Shown here piece after piece: positions 35,331 through 47,615 of a stretch of DNA of 64,000 bases. Both the position numbers and the translations under genes were made by a program. Source of the DNA: Acanthopleura granulata (taxonomy: Eukaryota > Mollusca > Polyplacophora > Chitonida > Chitonidae); assembly GCA_016165875.1 (NCBI GenBank), contig JABBOT010000004.1, positions 2,728,001 to 2,792,000 of the forward strand, given 5' to 3'. The first letter of the stretch is position 1. Each line of letters opens with the position of its first letter. The notes beneath the pieces were generated by a model that was not told the origin of the DNA, made no database searches, and saw only the letters and a program-made list of their open reading frames with translations.

Positions 35331-35612
35331 GACGCTTAGTGCATATCTTCCCGTACATTGTCCGGATTGACGTTTAGTGTCCGAATTGAGCGAATAGAGC
35401 CAAATCGTGGCAGTGTCCCGAAGACGGTTTACTGTTCATCTCGGCGTCAGATGTCCTGCTCAGCGTTTAATACCCGGCTTGACGCGTAGCTTTCGGTTGG
35501 ACGCTTACTGCACAGCTTCATGTTTAGTGCCCAGTTTTGCGGTTAGGGCCAGGTTTGATGACCGGCGCTTAGTTTCCGCTTGACGTTTAGTGCCCGCACT
35601 GACATTCAGCAC
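35331..35612. repeat. ~19-20-bp minisatellite
   Basis: A GACG(C/T)TTAGTGCCC-like core recurs near 35331, 35369, 35423, 35463, 35482, 35500, 35519, 35539, 35562, 35581 and 35599, with spacings that are mostly about 19-20 bp or double that. Units are strongly diverged in the first half and more regular after 35460. Confidence 0.7.
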
Positions 35613-36170
35613 CATCAGTATTCTTTGCTTTTTGGTCAATAAGATAACTTTTTCCACCATTCTACACAACACCGAGAGGTTAGTGTCCATTTTGCACTGT
35701 GCTATTTCTTTGTATACTGCTTTCAGACCTAGGAAACACAGAAGGTTATGAAAAATCGTGTCTGTTGCATGTGTACTGGGTCAAGCACAAAGCCACAGCC
35801 GCCATAAAAAGTATGCTCTATCCCAACATGTGGAAGGCTGAAAGAAATCGATAAAAATAGCATTTACTGTTATTGTCAGTCTAATATCATTTTATATCCT
35901 CGCACATGATTGCCTTTGATTTAGTGTACAATAGACGCCCTGCCCTGGCTTCGTGTCTTGGAGAAAGAGGTCGTCCACCAGCGTCAACTGATTACCACTA
36001 CAATCACTACCAGTTGAGAGGGGCTTTTTCAGCTGGGTCAGGATGAATGACTGACAAATCAACGCAAGGCATAACTTATTCGGTATCCACATTGGATATT
36101 CCAACGGTGCTCTTAGTTATCCACGTGATATAGTGTGGAATATGAATAAGATCAGCCTCTCTAGGAAATC
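35613..36170. other. No recognisable feature
   Basis: No coding or repeat structure is evident. Confidence 0.5.
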
Positions 36171-36530
36171 AAACTGTAGACAACCGGAAGTAGGTGGTAA
36201 GGAAAAGAAAGACCATGGGCTATTGCCTATACGCACAGGTATTTCTGAAATATAGAAATGTAAAACTGACCTACATGTTCACTTGTAAAATTGTTCTTTC
36301 AGCAGACAAACCGGGGATGCAAATAAACACTGGATGTTTTATACCCACAGCAGTAGTAAACTGTAAACAACTGGAAGAAAGTGGTAAGGAAAAGAAAGAA
36401 TACGGCTATACGCATATGTATTTCTAAAATATGGAAATGAAAAATGACATACATGTACGCCTGCCAGAAAACTTGTTCTTAAGCAGACAAACAGGAAATG
36501 TAAATAAGCACTGAATGTCTACACTCTCAA
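36171..36530. repeat. Tandem duplication, ~185-bp unit
   Basis: AAACTGTAGACAAC...GGTGGTAAGGAAAAGAAAGA at 36171 onward is repeated from 36358. Both copies contain GTATTTCT(G/A)AAATAT, TGTTCTT(T/A)(C/A)AGCAGACAAAC and a final AACACTGGATG/AGCACTGAATG. The offset is 181-187 bp because of small indels. A 77-codon ORF over the first copy is not conserved in the second, arguing against coding. Confidence 0.85.
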
Positions 36531-36954
36531 CAATAGCTAAACTTCCTCAACGTTGTCGTCATATTTTTACTTTTGTTTTTCATTTCATGCCGAACTCTGC
36601 GAAGCAAAAAGCTTTCGATATCTATTTTAGAACGCTTTACAATTTACCTGTTTGCTGTTTTGTTGCTGTAGGATATTTGGAAAGAAATATAGAAAAGAAA
36701 TATCGATGACAATAAAAATGATTCTTAAAATCAAATGCAACATAAGACCTGGCCCTTTACTGAAAGCGTTCTCCGTTGCCCACCTTTACAGAATTGTGTG
36801 AATTCACGTGTTTCCGTTCTGATTTGTACGTAGCTTAGTACTCGTCTGAAGATTATAGTCAACAGTCAATCATGAACTTAACGAAGTCATCGAGGCATTA
36901 AAATCTGAAAGCCATTTCACTGCGATGTCTACATTGTTTTACCTTTAAACCAAC
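36531..36954. other. No recognisable feature
   Basis: No coding or repeat structure is evident. Confidence 0.5.
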
Positions 36955-37385
36955 GCTACTATGCTGCTTTATCAAAATTATTTCACCTCAACACCAACGC
37001 TACATCACTGTAATTACTTCACCTCAACACCAACGCTACTGTAATATCAATGATGTTTCACCTAGTCACTTAGGCACTTCATTGTAATATCAATGACGCC
37101 TCGCTTGAACAGTAAACCACTTCACTGTGATATCAGTGGTACCTTATCTCAATACAAAAACTACTTGACTTTAATATCAGTGATGCTTCACCTCATCACT
37201 AAAAGTAAATTCACTTTAAGGTTAGATGTGCTTCACTTCAACACTAACACTATTACACGGCAATATTCACAGTTCTTGACCTGAAGACTATAATGTTACT
37301 TCACTGTGATATCAGTGATGCTTCGTCTGAGTCCTAATGATTCTTCACTACAATACCAGTGTGCTTCACCTCGACATCAACACCT
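36955..37385. repeat. ~36-46-bp minisatellite
   Basis: About nine to ten diverged units are built from CTTCACCTCAACACCAACGC, TACTTCACTGTAATATCA and (A/G)TGATG. Unit spacing varies from 36 to 46 bp because of internal indels. The array fades at both ends. Confidence 0.75.
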
Positions 37386-40300
37386 ACTCTTTGTACTTTC
37401 TTGTAAAAAATACCTACTTTCAGTTGTTTTTGAATAAATTTAAATTGATTTAAACATGGGCTTTATGAACTGATTGAAGCCTACCCGAACTGAATGCCAA
37501 CTTTATAGCTGTCTAAGGTAGGATGCAGTAGTCTTAAGTCGAGGTAACAGTTCATTGCTCGGATGCCTGGCCTAAGCTTTCACTCATTGCTCCCTGGCTG
37601 AAATACATTATTTATTTTTTTTATTCAGTGGGGGGTAGCATTCTTTTTCAATTAAAGAAAGACTGAAATTCGCTCTCTATTAAACTCTAAACATGAACTA
37701 TCGACGAGGTATAAGCTGGAAAGGAAGGGGCTTGCTAGTGATATATGTCACACAACACTGTTGCTCTCAAGCTGTGTGATAAATGACTTTGATGTGTTTC
37801 CCTGTTGCCTCGACATTTGCCCTTATACAGATGGTAGGCAATTTCCGAAATACGAAATCTAATTGAATTCCTGGTATTATTTGCCGACAGGCCTGCAGTC
37901 AGGTCACTTTGACGGCCGATGAAATTGCCAAACTTAACCTGTCTTTGAAAGGCTGACGGAGGGGTTTATACAAACAGCTCTGTGTGGGTTGCCTCTACAG
38001 ACAAGGTCACGCAGGGAAGCATATGTTGCTGATATACCAGTTGTTCAGGATGCCGACCCGTTTTCCTGCTGTTGGTCATTGATATTGCGTATCCTTCCAG
38101 ACACCGGTTGACAGCTGGCCATTGTCTTGCGAGGATATGGGCTTACAGAACCTCTAATAGGACTCCCCAACGCAAAGCAACGAGTCTGACTTGTTGTCCT
38201 TTCTGTCTTTGGGAAAGAAACAATTGCTCCAGACGCCCTTCAGTTGGTTGCAAATGGGCAATCAATGTTGGCTCTTGTAGAATGTCAGCTTGTCCGCTCT
38301 TATATTCTGCACACTAGAACGACCAGAAAAGGGGTCAGATGTCTTCAAGTCTGTTCCTTTTCCTCACAGTCATGAAGAAATCGAAGGAATTTCTTGTGGA
38401 ACATGATGGATATTCTGTCCTTGAGCCAATTTCAAAATAAGAAATAATTTTATGAGCGTGCGAGCATTTACATAGGGAAATGAGCTAAAGCTAGATGCAT
38501 TCTGGATTTGCCAAGAATGAATGCTAGAGGTTTACAGCAACTGTGGAACCGGGCCTTGACACTGACTGAGTATTCATATGTTTCAAGGATGAACAAAGCC
38601 ACTCTGACGTTTATCTGGGTTAAGCTGCACTGATGCCGTTCTTCATGATAGGTAACCAGTCCATGCAAAGGTTCACGTTAATGTTTGCCTTGTAAGTTCT
38701 TCTTGCATGAGCTGGCAAGTAACTTTTCACGTCGTCACAGGTACATGTGCAGCTCACCTTCATGTCAATGACACCGAGGTACGACCTATTATCTAGAAAA
38801 TACCATACATGGCATCTTATCAAACCATAGTGTTCAAGTTCTTGATGTCACTGGATCCAGGTCTTTTCCAAACAACAAGATTAACACCTTTCCACATTCA
38901 CTATACTCGCAGAAAAAAGAATTTCATGAATATAATTTAACATGAACCAACTCATGACATAGGCTGAAGCTACTCCGCTGAAAGAGCCCTGGGGTCGCCT
39001 GACAAAGGGATAGTAGCTACATTGCATTGCAAACTCTAAAGCTGAATCTACAATCAGTTGTAAAACTCAGCCATGCCGATTGCACAAAGAATTGTACGGT
39101 GATTGTAACTTTTAGGATGGCGATCGCAGACCGAATTTGATTAGTATGCAACGTTTGTGTATGTACATGAACATGTATATGCAAAGTGTACCAGTAAATA
39201 AAGTTTTCTCGCCTTCCTTCTCAAAAAGAGTTCTATATCATGCCAATTTCGCATCTAACTCAAAAACATGTGAAAAAGCCCTCATAATAACTGTGTGAAA
39301 AAAATTCAGTAAATGACGCGCCTTTGTACACCGAATCGAAAATTTAATTTGATCTTAATTTATGATTATAAGTTACGAAAATCGTAGCTTACAATCAGTT
39401 TGTACTGTAGGGTTTCGATTCTAAGTAAAGGCTACAATCGTGAATTAGTAGTTATTTAAAATGTTGAACGTCGAAGCGGCTGCAATGATAGATACATGCA
39501 TCAAAACTTGCTCATGTGCTTCACAATGGTCAAACTTCGGTTACATCATTTCAAAGTAGATTATTATCAGAGGTGTTGATCCCACTCGTCAATCAAATTC
39601 ATCAACGCACACAACAGTAATCGCGTCATTAGATGAACGAGATTAACATGGGGCACAGGGGAAAGTTTATACGAAAACTGATAAGAAATTTGCGCAGCCA
39701 TTAAAAATATTGATTTGTTGACAGCATGCTTCACCCACCTTGCTTTGAGTGGAAAGTTGATCTTTTTTATAGGCGCTCGCAGTTGTTGATAGCGAAGTGT
39801 AAGAAAGTGGTCTAATTCGTGCAGCGTTGGCCCAGTTTGTATGTCTAATACATATGTGGAAGTTTAACGTTGGTACAATAGAATAGAAATAATCATTTTG
39901 ATATCTAGCCTTTCTTGTCCATTTTGGCATCTGAAGTGTGGAAGTGTTCAATTTTTTGAACTCCTAGGCCTGCGTGGTCTTGTTCTAATTTTTCTACTTT
40001 TCCAACTTTACTGCGACAAGATGAACAGCAAAGACAATATAAAAATACATCTTACGCTTTAAGCCATTGTTTTTGAAACCTTACTAATTTGGTAATTTGA
40101 CTCAGGGCATGGACACGATGGACTTGAGACATGAGTCCAAGGTATTACTAGAGTGTGACTAATTGGTAATCATGAGATATTCAGTGACAGTAAATGTATT
40201 TTCATTGACGATATTCCAGAGCCCTCGCTCGTTCAGTCTGCCGCAGTCACATGCTGTCCTCCAGGAGAACTGCCAGGTGCCTCGTGAAGTGAGGTCGTTC

Positions 40301-41203
40301 ACTACGAGCATGTCGGTTTCTTTCACTCACAAACATGACCGCCGGTGCATGCGAGCAAACTTTTTCATTGTGTCATAAAATAACTGGGGAAAATTGTATA
40401 AATGAAGATACTGAGCCAAACTGTTCGCATTGACAGCCAGTTGTAATGACAACAATTCCCATGCAGCAGTTATAAAAATGCGTAGCGGGTCATCTCGTTT
40501 ATTGATCTAACTACCAGATGTATAGTGGATATTGGCAATCGGAGGACTTTGGGTTTTCATGGCAGTATATACAGGCCGCACTGGTTGGCTAGTCTAACAA
40601 TTGTTATTTCCAGCGACCTGGCCTGACGTGAGGCTTTTGACAAACCACTCCAATAAAATCAACCCTGACGTCTTTTTCGCTGCTTTGCAATCAATATATG
40701 TGTTATCAAAAAGACATTTATGGCACCGATTACCCGCCATCCCTGAAAATGCATCCTTTAAGTAACTTTCTAACACGTTTCTGGGCATATTTATAGAAAT
40801 AGGTTGCGACCGTCCGTGTTTTTTTTTCTACATGCAAATTAAAGGTTAAGTACGGTCAAGTGCTTATCGTCAATCTGTTCACATGGGATAATAACACAAC
40901 AGTCTCCTTGGAGTCTCCTTTAATCGTTGATCTGTTGTATTAAAACCATTCAATTTCACTGATATGCAAGCAAGATTAAGCTTACATGTTGATTGCTTCC
41001 AACAGGGTCTAGAATTAAATGAATAGCCTAAGTAATAAAGTAATGTTTTCAAGGTAACATATAAAAGGTAGATTACATTGTGAAAGTTGATTTATATCTA
41101 AGTTATTTTATACGCCGTTGTACAAGTTTTTCGACAATGCTTGAATTTTGCTGTGTCGTAGTTTTTGAATATCTGTGGGAGGAATTAATTTCATTGTTTT
41201 CAG
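37386..41203. other. No supported gene over 3.8 kb
   Basis: ORFs of 60-94 codons on both strands lack motifs. 37910-38320 is somewhat less AT-rich than its surroundings but has stops in every frame at short intervals. A palindrome-like TTACGAAAATCGTA lies near 39371-39390. Nothing else is recognised. Confidence 0.45.
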
Positions 41204-41286
41204 ATGCAAGAGAGTTCCGGTCCATTGATGATAACTATTACATCAAATACACACCCTCACGGTCTTTGATGCCCGGAAGTTTATGA
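41204..41286 (+). CDS. Weak terminal-exon candidate
   Basis: An acceptor (TTTCATTGTTTTCAG, ending 41203) is followed by 26 codons and TGA. The reading is charged and protein-like (DAREFRSIDDNYYIKYTPSR). It is too short to identify, and support is the acceptor plus composition only. Confidence 0.15.
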
Positions 41287-42299
41287 AATAATTCAGGAAA
41301 ACATTGGTTCAGTTTCAACCAAACTCGGTAGGAGCGAAGACCACATCAACATACATCATTTGTAATATCGATATTTTTCTTCAAAAGAGTCTATAGTCAA
41401 TTGGTCTGATGTGAGTCATACTTTTTGTTTTATCAGAACACAAAAGTAGAGTGAAAAACAGATTTTGCTATTTTAGGCGTTTTGCTGAGGAAATTCCCAT
41501 GAATCACATGTCTCAACACATATTTATTGATGTGATTAATGTTCAAGTATATTTCTCGTATTTATCACGGCTGTCAAGTTGGATATGAAGCTATAGTTTC
41601 GGTCGGCGAGTACCTTTTAAATGTCTTGAAATGAAGATGATTTAAAGCTGGATTAGGGTGCGATATCGAATATTGCTTAAAGTGTAATTATTGACGGAAA
41701 ATGGCTGAGAAGTCTGTGGACTCTTTAAGTGGTAATGCTGTGCCAGGAGTCTGGGGTAACCGAGATTTGAAGATCCGAGGTTTATGCAGTTGAGTTTCGG
41801 AGCCTATCTGAACTTGACAGTACAATAACGTAATATTGGCCAGTGGCTACAATGTTTTATTGTCGGCCGTGATTATGCTGGCGGACGGAGAGTTTCCGAG
41901 GTCTGATCCCTTTTTACTGTGACTGTTTGTTCATTCAACAAATCAGCATTCAGAATCCTTAGTAATTCATGGAAAACGAGATCTAAAATTGCAATTGGCA
42001 TCACTGTCTTTGACGTAATTCTGTTAACCCATGATGCCGGTAGGGTAGAAAAGGGGGAATATTTTACTATCGCTTGTGGTCGATGCTCTGGATTTACATT
42101 CGTGGTATGGTATTTATGTGGCATCCACCTGATTTAGGACGATTGTTTGTATCGCATTCGGGACGGAAGGAAGTAACTTAACTTTAAATGATGACACAGG
42201 ATTTAATTCGTTTGATAGTCTCGATCACGATATTATGCTTTCACAACGAGTTGCTGTGAGACACACAGTATATAGTTATATAGCCAAGAAATAGTGTTA
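41287..42299. other. No supported gene
   Basis: Opposing ORFs of 72 and 83 codons occupy 41873-42137. The minus one (around MPIAILDLVFHELLRILNAD) follows a fair acceptor on that strand, but both strands being open makes it ambiguous. Confidence 0.4.
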
Positions 42300-42388
42300 T
42301 TGCGGGTTTTCCTGTGTCTATGCCCGATTTCCTGTCCAGGGATAAGTGACATATTTTGAATACGGTGTAAAACACAAATAAATAAATT
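42300..42388 (+). mobile_element. Internally deleted SINE fragment
   Basis: TGCGGGTTTTCCTGTGTCTA, TGCCCGATTTCCTG, ATAAGTGACATATTTTGAA, TACGGTGTAAAACAC and (AAAT)3 follow the order of the main SINE. The CACCATAATGCTGACCGCCGT section between core and tail is lost. Confidence 0.7.
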
Positions 42389-43579
42389 ACTAAGCAAATA
42401 ATTTTCTATTGCTACACATATTGCTGAACTGCCTTTGTATATCTTCACTGGCAGCCATTGCATTTGTATTTTAATAAACTCAATGCACTGTTTAACCGGA
42501 AATCTCTGATGTTGTAGCTTTGACTAGTTGTTAAAAAATCATTGACATTCATTGATTCAGTAAGGCGGTCAGCTAAACCTGAGCTGCCATTTGGTAGCCT
42601 CCTATGTTCATTGTTATAGGGTCGTACCAGTGGTTAAGAAAGAAACATCGGGTACTGGCAAAGGAGATGTGACTAACATCTAGTTGATTTCACATTAACA
42701 TTCCTCCATGTTTCTATGATGACAGCATGTACTGCAACAGCGGGATGAAATCTTGCCGCACAGACATATGTAGCAAAAATACCCACTTGTTTCATACTGA
42801 CAGTTAGGTGGAAATCAATTACATTAACGAAATTGTTTCTCTTCCGGCGTCGCTCGTGTGCAAAGTGAATCTAACTCAAACCCTGATATCTGGAACTCTG
42901 CCAGGAAGCGTAAATTACCTGAGAGTTATTATTATTTCAGAGTTTCCGCATCTTCTTTTGATTCTTTGACCAGAAGCAAATAGCTCAATAACACAGCTAA
43001 ATTTGGATTTATGACCATTTAAAACTTTTGAGGTTGTTTGCCCTGTCACATGCTATCAGGAAACTTTTTTGTCTTTGATAGTGTACTCTGACGTCAAGTA
43101 CACTATTCTTCTGTGGATTCACGTTCTGAATGTCGCACTTGCCTTATGACTTGTAACGCCTGGCTTATTATAACACAAATCATGATGCTGTAAATATGAA
43201 ACAAACATCACTAGATCAAGGTGGCCATGGAGTGTGCTGTAAAAATTATAGACTCATGGATGCAATAATAGCATGGTCTTGTGCAGGCTACGGTGAGCTG
43301 TTGATCATTCATGAACTGCCAAATATAAGTAAAAGGCCTGCCCGGAAAAGTGATATTGCAGGTATTACCTTAGTTTATGCTATTCACTTCGCAAAGAGGC
43401 AAAAGTGGGTTACGGTGACTTGTTCCTGCCATTCAAATTTTTAACTTTTTCTGGTGATTTACCATGATTCATGGGTTTTTCAAGTGAAAACTTCTCATTA
43501 AGAACAAAGATTTTAGTAATTTTAATGACTTAAAAAACATAACAAAAACAGCCAGAAACGTTTTCTACGCGGTACAAGC
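42389..43579. other. No recognisable feature
   Basis: An 82-codon plus ORF (43196-43444) is without domain or splice support. Confidence 0.5.
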
Positions 43580-43648
43580 CCGTGTGACACTTAGCCGAAG
43601 GCTGAGATGTTCGTCATCTTTGAACGGACGAGGTTAAGTGTAACACGG
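43580..43648. repeat. Hairpin-forming inverted repeat
   Basis: CCGTGTGACACTTAGCC (43580-43596) is inverted at 43632-43648 (GGTTAAGTGTAACACGG), 15 of 17 pairs. An inner TCGTC/GACGA pair extends the stem. Downstream, two copies of an ACACCCGGGAGAAAA/GCACCGCGGAGAAAA-type 20-bp unit follow. It could be the end of a larger palindromic transposon or a structured RNA. Confidence 0.65.
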
Positions 43649-44879
43649 TTTTCCACCGGGAAGAAAAAGTTTACACCCGGGAGAAAATATTTGCACCGCG
43701 GAGAAAACGTTCTTGGTTGAATTTATCAATGTTTTTGATTTTGAGTTGATTCGATTTTTCGTACACTGTATATTCCTTGAACTGGTAAATAAGCTCCCCT
43801 ACAGGAAAATCCTTGTCATTTATACACACATACAGCCTTGAATCAAATTTCATAACAGAGAAGACGGGCAATTTGCTGAAGTGAACATTTCACTATCGGC
43901 ACCGACCAGCACCACAGCAACTCATGGTGCATTTTTCACTTACAGTAAGTCTTCTAAGTGGCTCCTTTGTCATGCAATATAACTTACCTTGGAATTACCG
44001 CGCCCTTTTACAAGCATATGGGTGGTGTAATCAGCATCACAACCCTCAAATTATTCTTTCCTTGTTGCAGGCTTTGCCTTGGTGCAAAATCAGTTGAAAA
44101 TCTCTTTTGTTCACAGCTATTTGAAGAAATTTTTCATTTCATCTATAGCATCTTTATGGGCTTAAAACATAGTCAGGAAGAAATATAGCGTGTGAGATGG
44201 ATCTAGAGTTTTTTCTTATAATGGTGTGTTACTCCAACTCCTGCCCTTTAATTAATTTTGGGGTTACTTTCGTGTTCATTTCTTGCAGCTGACACTAAGA
44301 CATAGATGGTATTACCAGTGGCTTTAAATTAACGTGTTATACACTCCCTCTACCTAAAAAGTGAATAACAACTTTAGCCCGAATTGCACAAGGCTGTGGA
44401 TGGTTTTATTCGTCCCATCGGCATACATGTTTTCAAATGAAAAATCCATGTTTTTAACTTCTTCACAAACATTTGATTACATACACCTTTGAAGAGTAAA
44501 AAGAAAACCGATTTGAAAAATAGACTGCATGTAAGAGGCCTTTGATAAGGTTTTGTGTGAAAAAAAGCAGTGGACTCATCCGGAAACCGTTCTAGAGTTG
44601 ACCCATGTTCATTACGTTAAATAAATCTGTAATTGCGGAGCCCGCCAAGTGAAGCAGTAAATCAGGTTATATGACAATCTTGTCAAAAGCAATTGGTGGC
44701 TGTAAGCCTGTAGGTGACGACCCACAGTGTTGCAGACTTTCTAAATGAGATCAAGCTCTCCTGCCTCCAATGTAATCGCAGAAAATTCACAGATACCTGT
44801 GTCGAAGAATAAGGTATACATGCATTTTCATGATGAGGTCATCACATAAATGTACGTGTACATGCCAAGTTATTACGAT
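43649..44879. other. No supported gene
   Basis: ORFs of 66-76 codons only. A minus-strand GTAAGT donor exists at about 43988 (TTCCAAG|GTAAGT), but no open exon upstream of it carries a matching acceptor. Confidence 0.45.
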
Positions 44880-45090
44880 ATTACCAAAATTCAACCTGAA
44901 CAACAATTCCCAAAATACGACCTGAACAACAGTTCCCAAAATACAACCTGAACAACCAGAACAACAGTCCCCAACTAGAGCAACAGTTCCCAAAATGCAA
45001 CCAGAGCAACAGTTCCCAAAATGCAACCAGAGCAACAGTTCCCAAAATACAACCAAACAAGTGTTCCTAAAATATAACCAGAACAACAGT
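44880..45090. repeat. 26-bp minisatellite
   Basis: Units of the type AGAGCAACAGTTCCCAAAAT plus GCAACC recur, with exact 26-bp steps at 44977, 45003 and 45029. About eight units are present. Those at the left read GAACAACAGTTCCCAAAATA and are more diverged. Because 26 is not a multiple of three, the 99-codon minus ORF across it cycles through frames and is not a repeat protein. Confidence 0.9.
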
Positions 45091-46109
45091 TCAACAGTAA
45101 ATATTGCGTATATTATTTTAACAACATGTAATACTTTCCCTATCTCATTCCCTTTGTGTAAAAGTTAAATTTTCGAAAACAACACGCCTTGAATCCTTTA
45201 TGTCAGATGAATGTCTTTATATATCCAGAAGTAAAGTACTGGACAGGCCCCATGCATTACATGCGAAGGTCCAACTTACCTCAAATAAAGTTCATTTTTT
45301 CCAAAACCAAAGGAAAGCAGAAAAGGACGGTGGATAGACCCTTGAAAACTTCAACTGACATCTGGATTTCACGGGGGGGGGTCTATCTTTATTTTAAATA
45401 CAGATTTAGGTACTTATCTCTTGAAATGGAAAAGTGAATCGTAAACAAAGTGAAACAAATGCTTTCAAACACGCTTACGCGTGCAATCAGTTGTCGAATA
45501 TGAAAGACTGCAGCATAGAGAGTAAAATCAGAACAGCGACGACATTGTGGTAGCTTAGGGTAAGAACACGACATGTAACGCATTAACTGCACCGAACGAG
45601 CCTCTTATTATGAACTTGATTGAGAAACAAGCTGGAATACAATGGCCGGGTTGTGGAGTGAAAGCCGACATTTGTGTGTCATCAGCCTGCTCCAAGCTCC
45701 AAATGAGATTACCGGATCCCAGCAACCAGTCATATCAAATAACGGTCTTAATACAATATTCACAGTGTGTTGGCGAATTATGCACTTCATGTCATTTCTC
45801 TCTGCTAATTGACAGATGAAATGCTTGAAGCTCATCCTTCGTAGCTGCCAGTCATTTTTTGACTAAACTAAACCATTGGCAGAATACATTTGAAAAAAAA
45901 ATTGATCAATACAAGCTGCAATTAATTTTCAGCAGTTCAGACTATCTCGACCAATAGACGCCATAATCAAGAAGATTTTACCTGCACGATTTGCGAGTGA
46001 TTTTATGACTTGGGGAAACCGTGGTGCCTGGAGTACACCACTGACCTCTCGGCAAGTTACTTTTGCACATATAAAATTGTTGTGCTGCCGGTAATTTCTT
46101 ATGTTTGTT
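45091..46109. other. No recognisable feature
   Basis: ORFs of 67-96 codons are present without support. A 9-G homopolymer lies near 45372. Confidence 0.5.
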
Positions 46110-46505
46110 AGCAGCTTTGTTTTGCACCTTGTTGCATATAGCTGCATTTTATTTTGGCAGCCTGTTTTATGTTGGTGTCTTACTGGCGGCATTTTCTGTT
46201 CATATTTTGTTGGCAGCATTTAGTATCTTGTTGACGATATCACATGCTGCTATCTTGTTGGCTTCAATTTGTCTTGCAGTTTCTTTCCAGGCATTTTGTG
46301 TTGGTGTCTTGTTGACAGTATTTTATGCCAATGTCTTGATGGCCGTAGTTTGTGTTGGTGTCTTGTTGGTGGCATTTTGTTTTAATGTCTTGTTGACGTA
46401 CTTTGTGTTAGTATCTTGTTGACGTATTTTATGTTGCTACCTTGTGGCGGCATTTTGTGTCGGTGTCTTGTTGACAGTATTTTATGTTGGTGTCTTGTCA
46501 GCCGT
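46110..46505. repeat. 27-bp minisatellite
   Basis: Units of the type TTTTGTGTTGGTGTCTTGTT plus GACAGCA recur about fourteen times, with substitutions and a few 1-9-bp indels. Since 27 is a multiple of three, the plus strand reads as a 9-residue hydrophobic repeat (AFCVGVLLT) for about 105 codons. I treat this as a consequence of the repeat. Confidence 0.85.
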
Positions 46506-47288
46506 ACATAAATACTGTAAACTAATCTCCTTGATGTAGTTATGAGAAAGGCTTAACCTGTTTCACCTTGGTCCTGATTAGCATGCCCCCCCCCCCCACC
46601 AAGAAACGGAACAATTGTTGTTTTAGGTCAAACAAACGTGACAAAATATTTTCACAACCCCCTTTACTCAAATGCCTTTGTTCTCTATATTATTTTACTT
46701 GGGTCTCCTTCTGCTACCTTTCCTTGTCCATTTTTTTCCCGCTTCCCTCCACCAATCAGTAGCAGCGACCCCGCCAGCAGAAATGAAATAGCTTGTACAT
46801 GTGCTATTACACTTAAGTAAAACATATAACTCTCAGTGAAACACTCCAAATCGAATGGAATCTATACACCATCACATGTGATCATTACTCAACTAATCTA
46901 GTCGTCCTAAATTCTGCGCAATATGAACAAGTACAACAAACACCCAACGACTTCTAGCACGTTTTTTGACAATATTCTGACAACTGCTTATCAGTTCTGT
47001 TATCTCACGTAGTCAACATTGAGAGCTTTGTTAATCAGTTCTTTGATCTCCAAAACTTTAAACATTTCCATGCAATTGTTTGACTGTCCATCCTCAACGA
47101 TCTGTTTATGGCGCATAATTTTGGAGCAGCCTTAAAAAGTACTTAGAAATTCTTTCGTCACATTTTTGTTATCATCATTGATCATCATTATTCTAGTCCA
47201 GAGATACATGGATCTAAGATAACTGTTCTGTCTGCTCTACCAGAGGAGGTTTCTCAAAGCAGTCCTGGTATATCCTGGTGTTACATAC
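46506..47288. other. No recognisable feature
   Basis: A 10-C run lies near 46586, followed by pyrimidine-rich sequence to 46760. No gene is seen. Confidence 0.5.
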
Positions 47289-47615
47289 ATGATATCGACA
47301 CTACATACGTCGTTCGATAAAATCGGCCAAAGTTACAGATTTTGCTTCTTTCAAAACATATGCAAACATGCTAACCATGGCATGTTTGCCCGAAGATGGC
47401 TTTCCAATAACCCGATAATATCCCTCCAAGCTGCCCTTACTCATAAATTAAGTCAATTAAATGATACCCTCAGGGGAAATGAAGCTGTCCAGTTTTACCA
47501 AAGCGTTATGTTTTCGAAGGACCCGATAGATCAAAATCTATTTGGTGATGAATCGCTTGCCCATGTTAGAGTATGCAAGCAGGACAATAAAGGTATCAGC
47601 GACGCTTCATCGTAA
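47289..47615 (+). CDS. 108-codon ATG-to-stop ORF, unknown
   Basis: It starts at a real ATG (47289-47291) and ends in TAA (47613-47615). The second half has balanced composition (LQAALTHKLSQLNDTLRGNE, then SKDPIDQNLFGDESLAHV) with no low complexity. No signal peptide, helix-spanning hydrophobic stretch or motif is evident. It could be an exon, relic or chance ORF. Confidence 0.2.
   Translation: MISTLHTSFDKIGQSYRFCFFQNICKHANHGMFARRWLSNNPIISLQAALTHKLSQLNDTLRGNEAVQFYQSVMFSKDPIDQNLFGDESLAHVRVCKQDNKGISDASS

Noticed and set aside
44787..45086. 99-codon Cys/Leu/Trp-rich minus ORF that looks like a repeat protein
   Set aside because: It crosses a 26-bp minisatellite. Since 26 is not a multiple of three, the apparent peptide repeats are frame-cycling artefacts.
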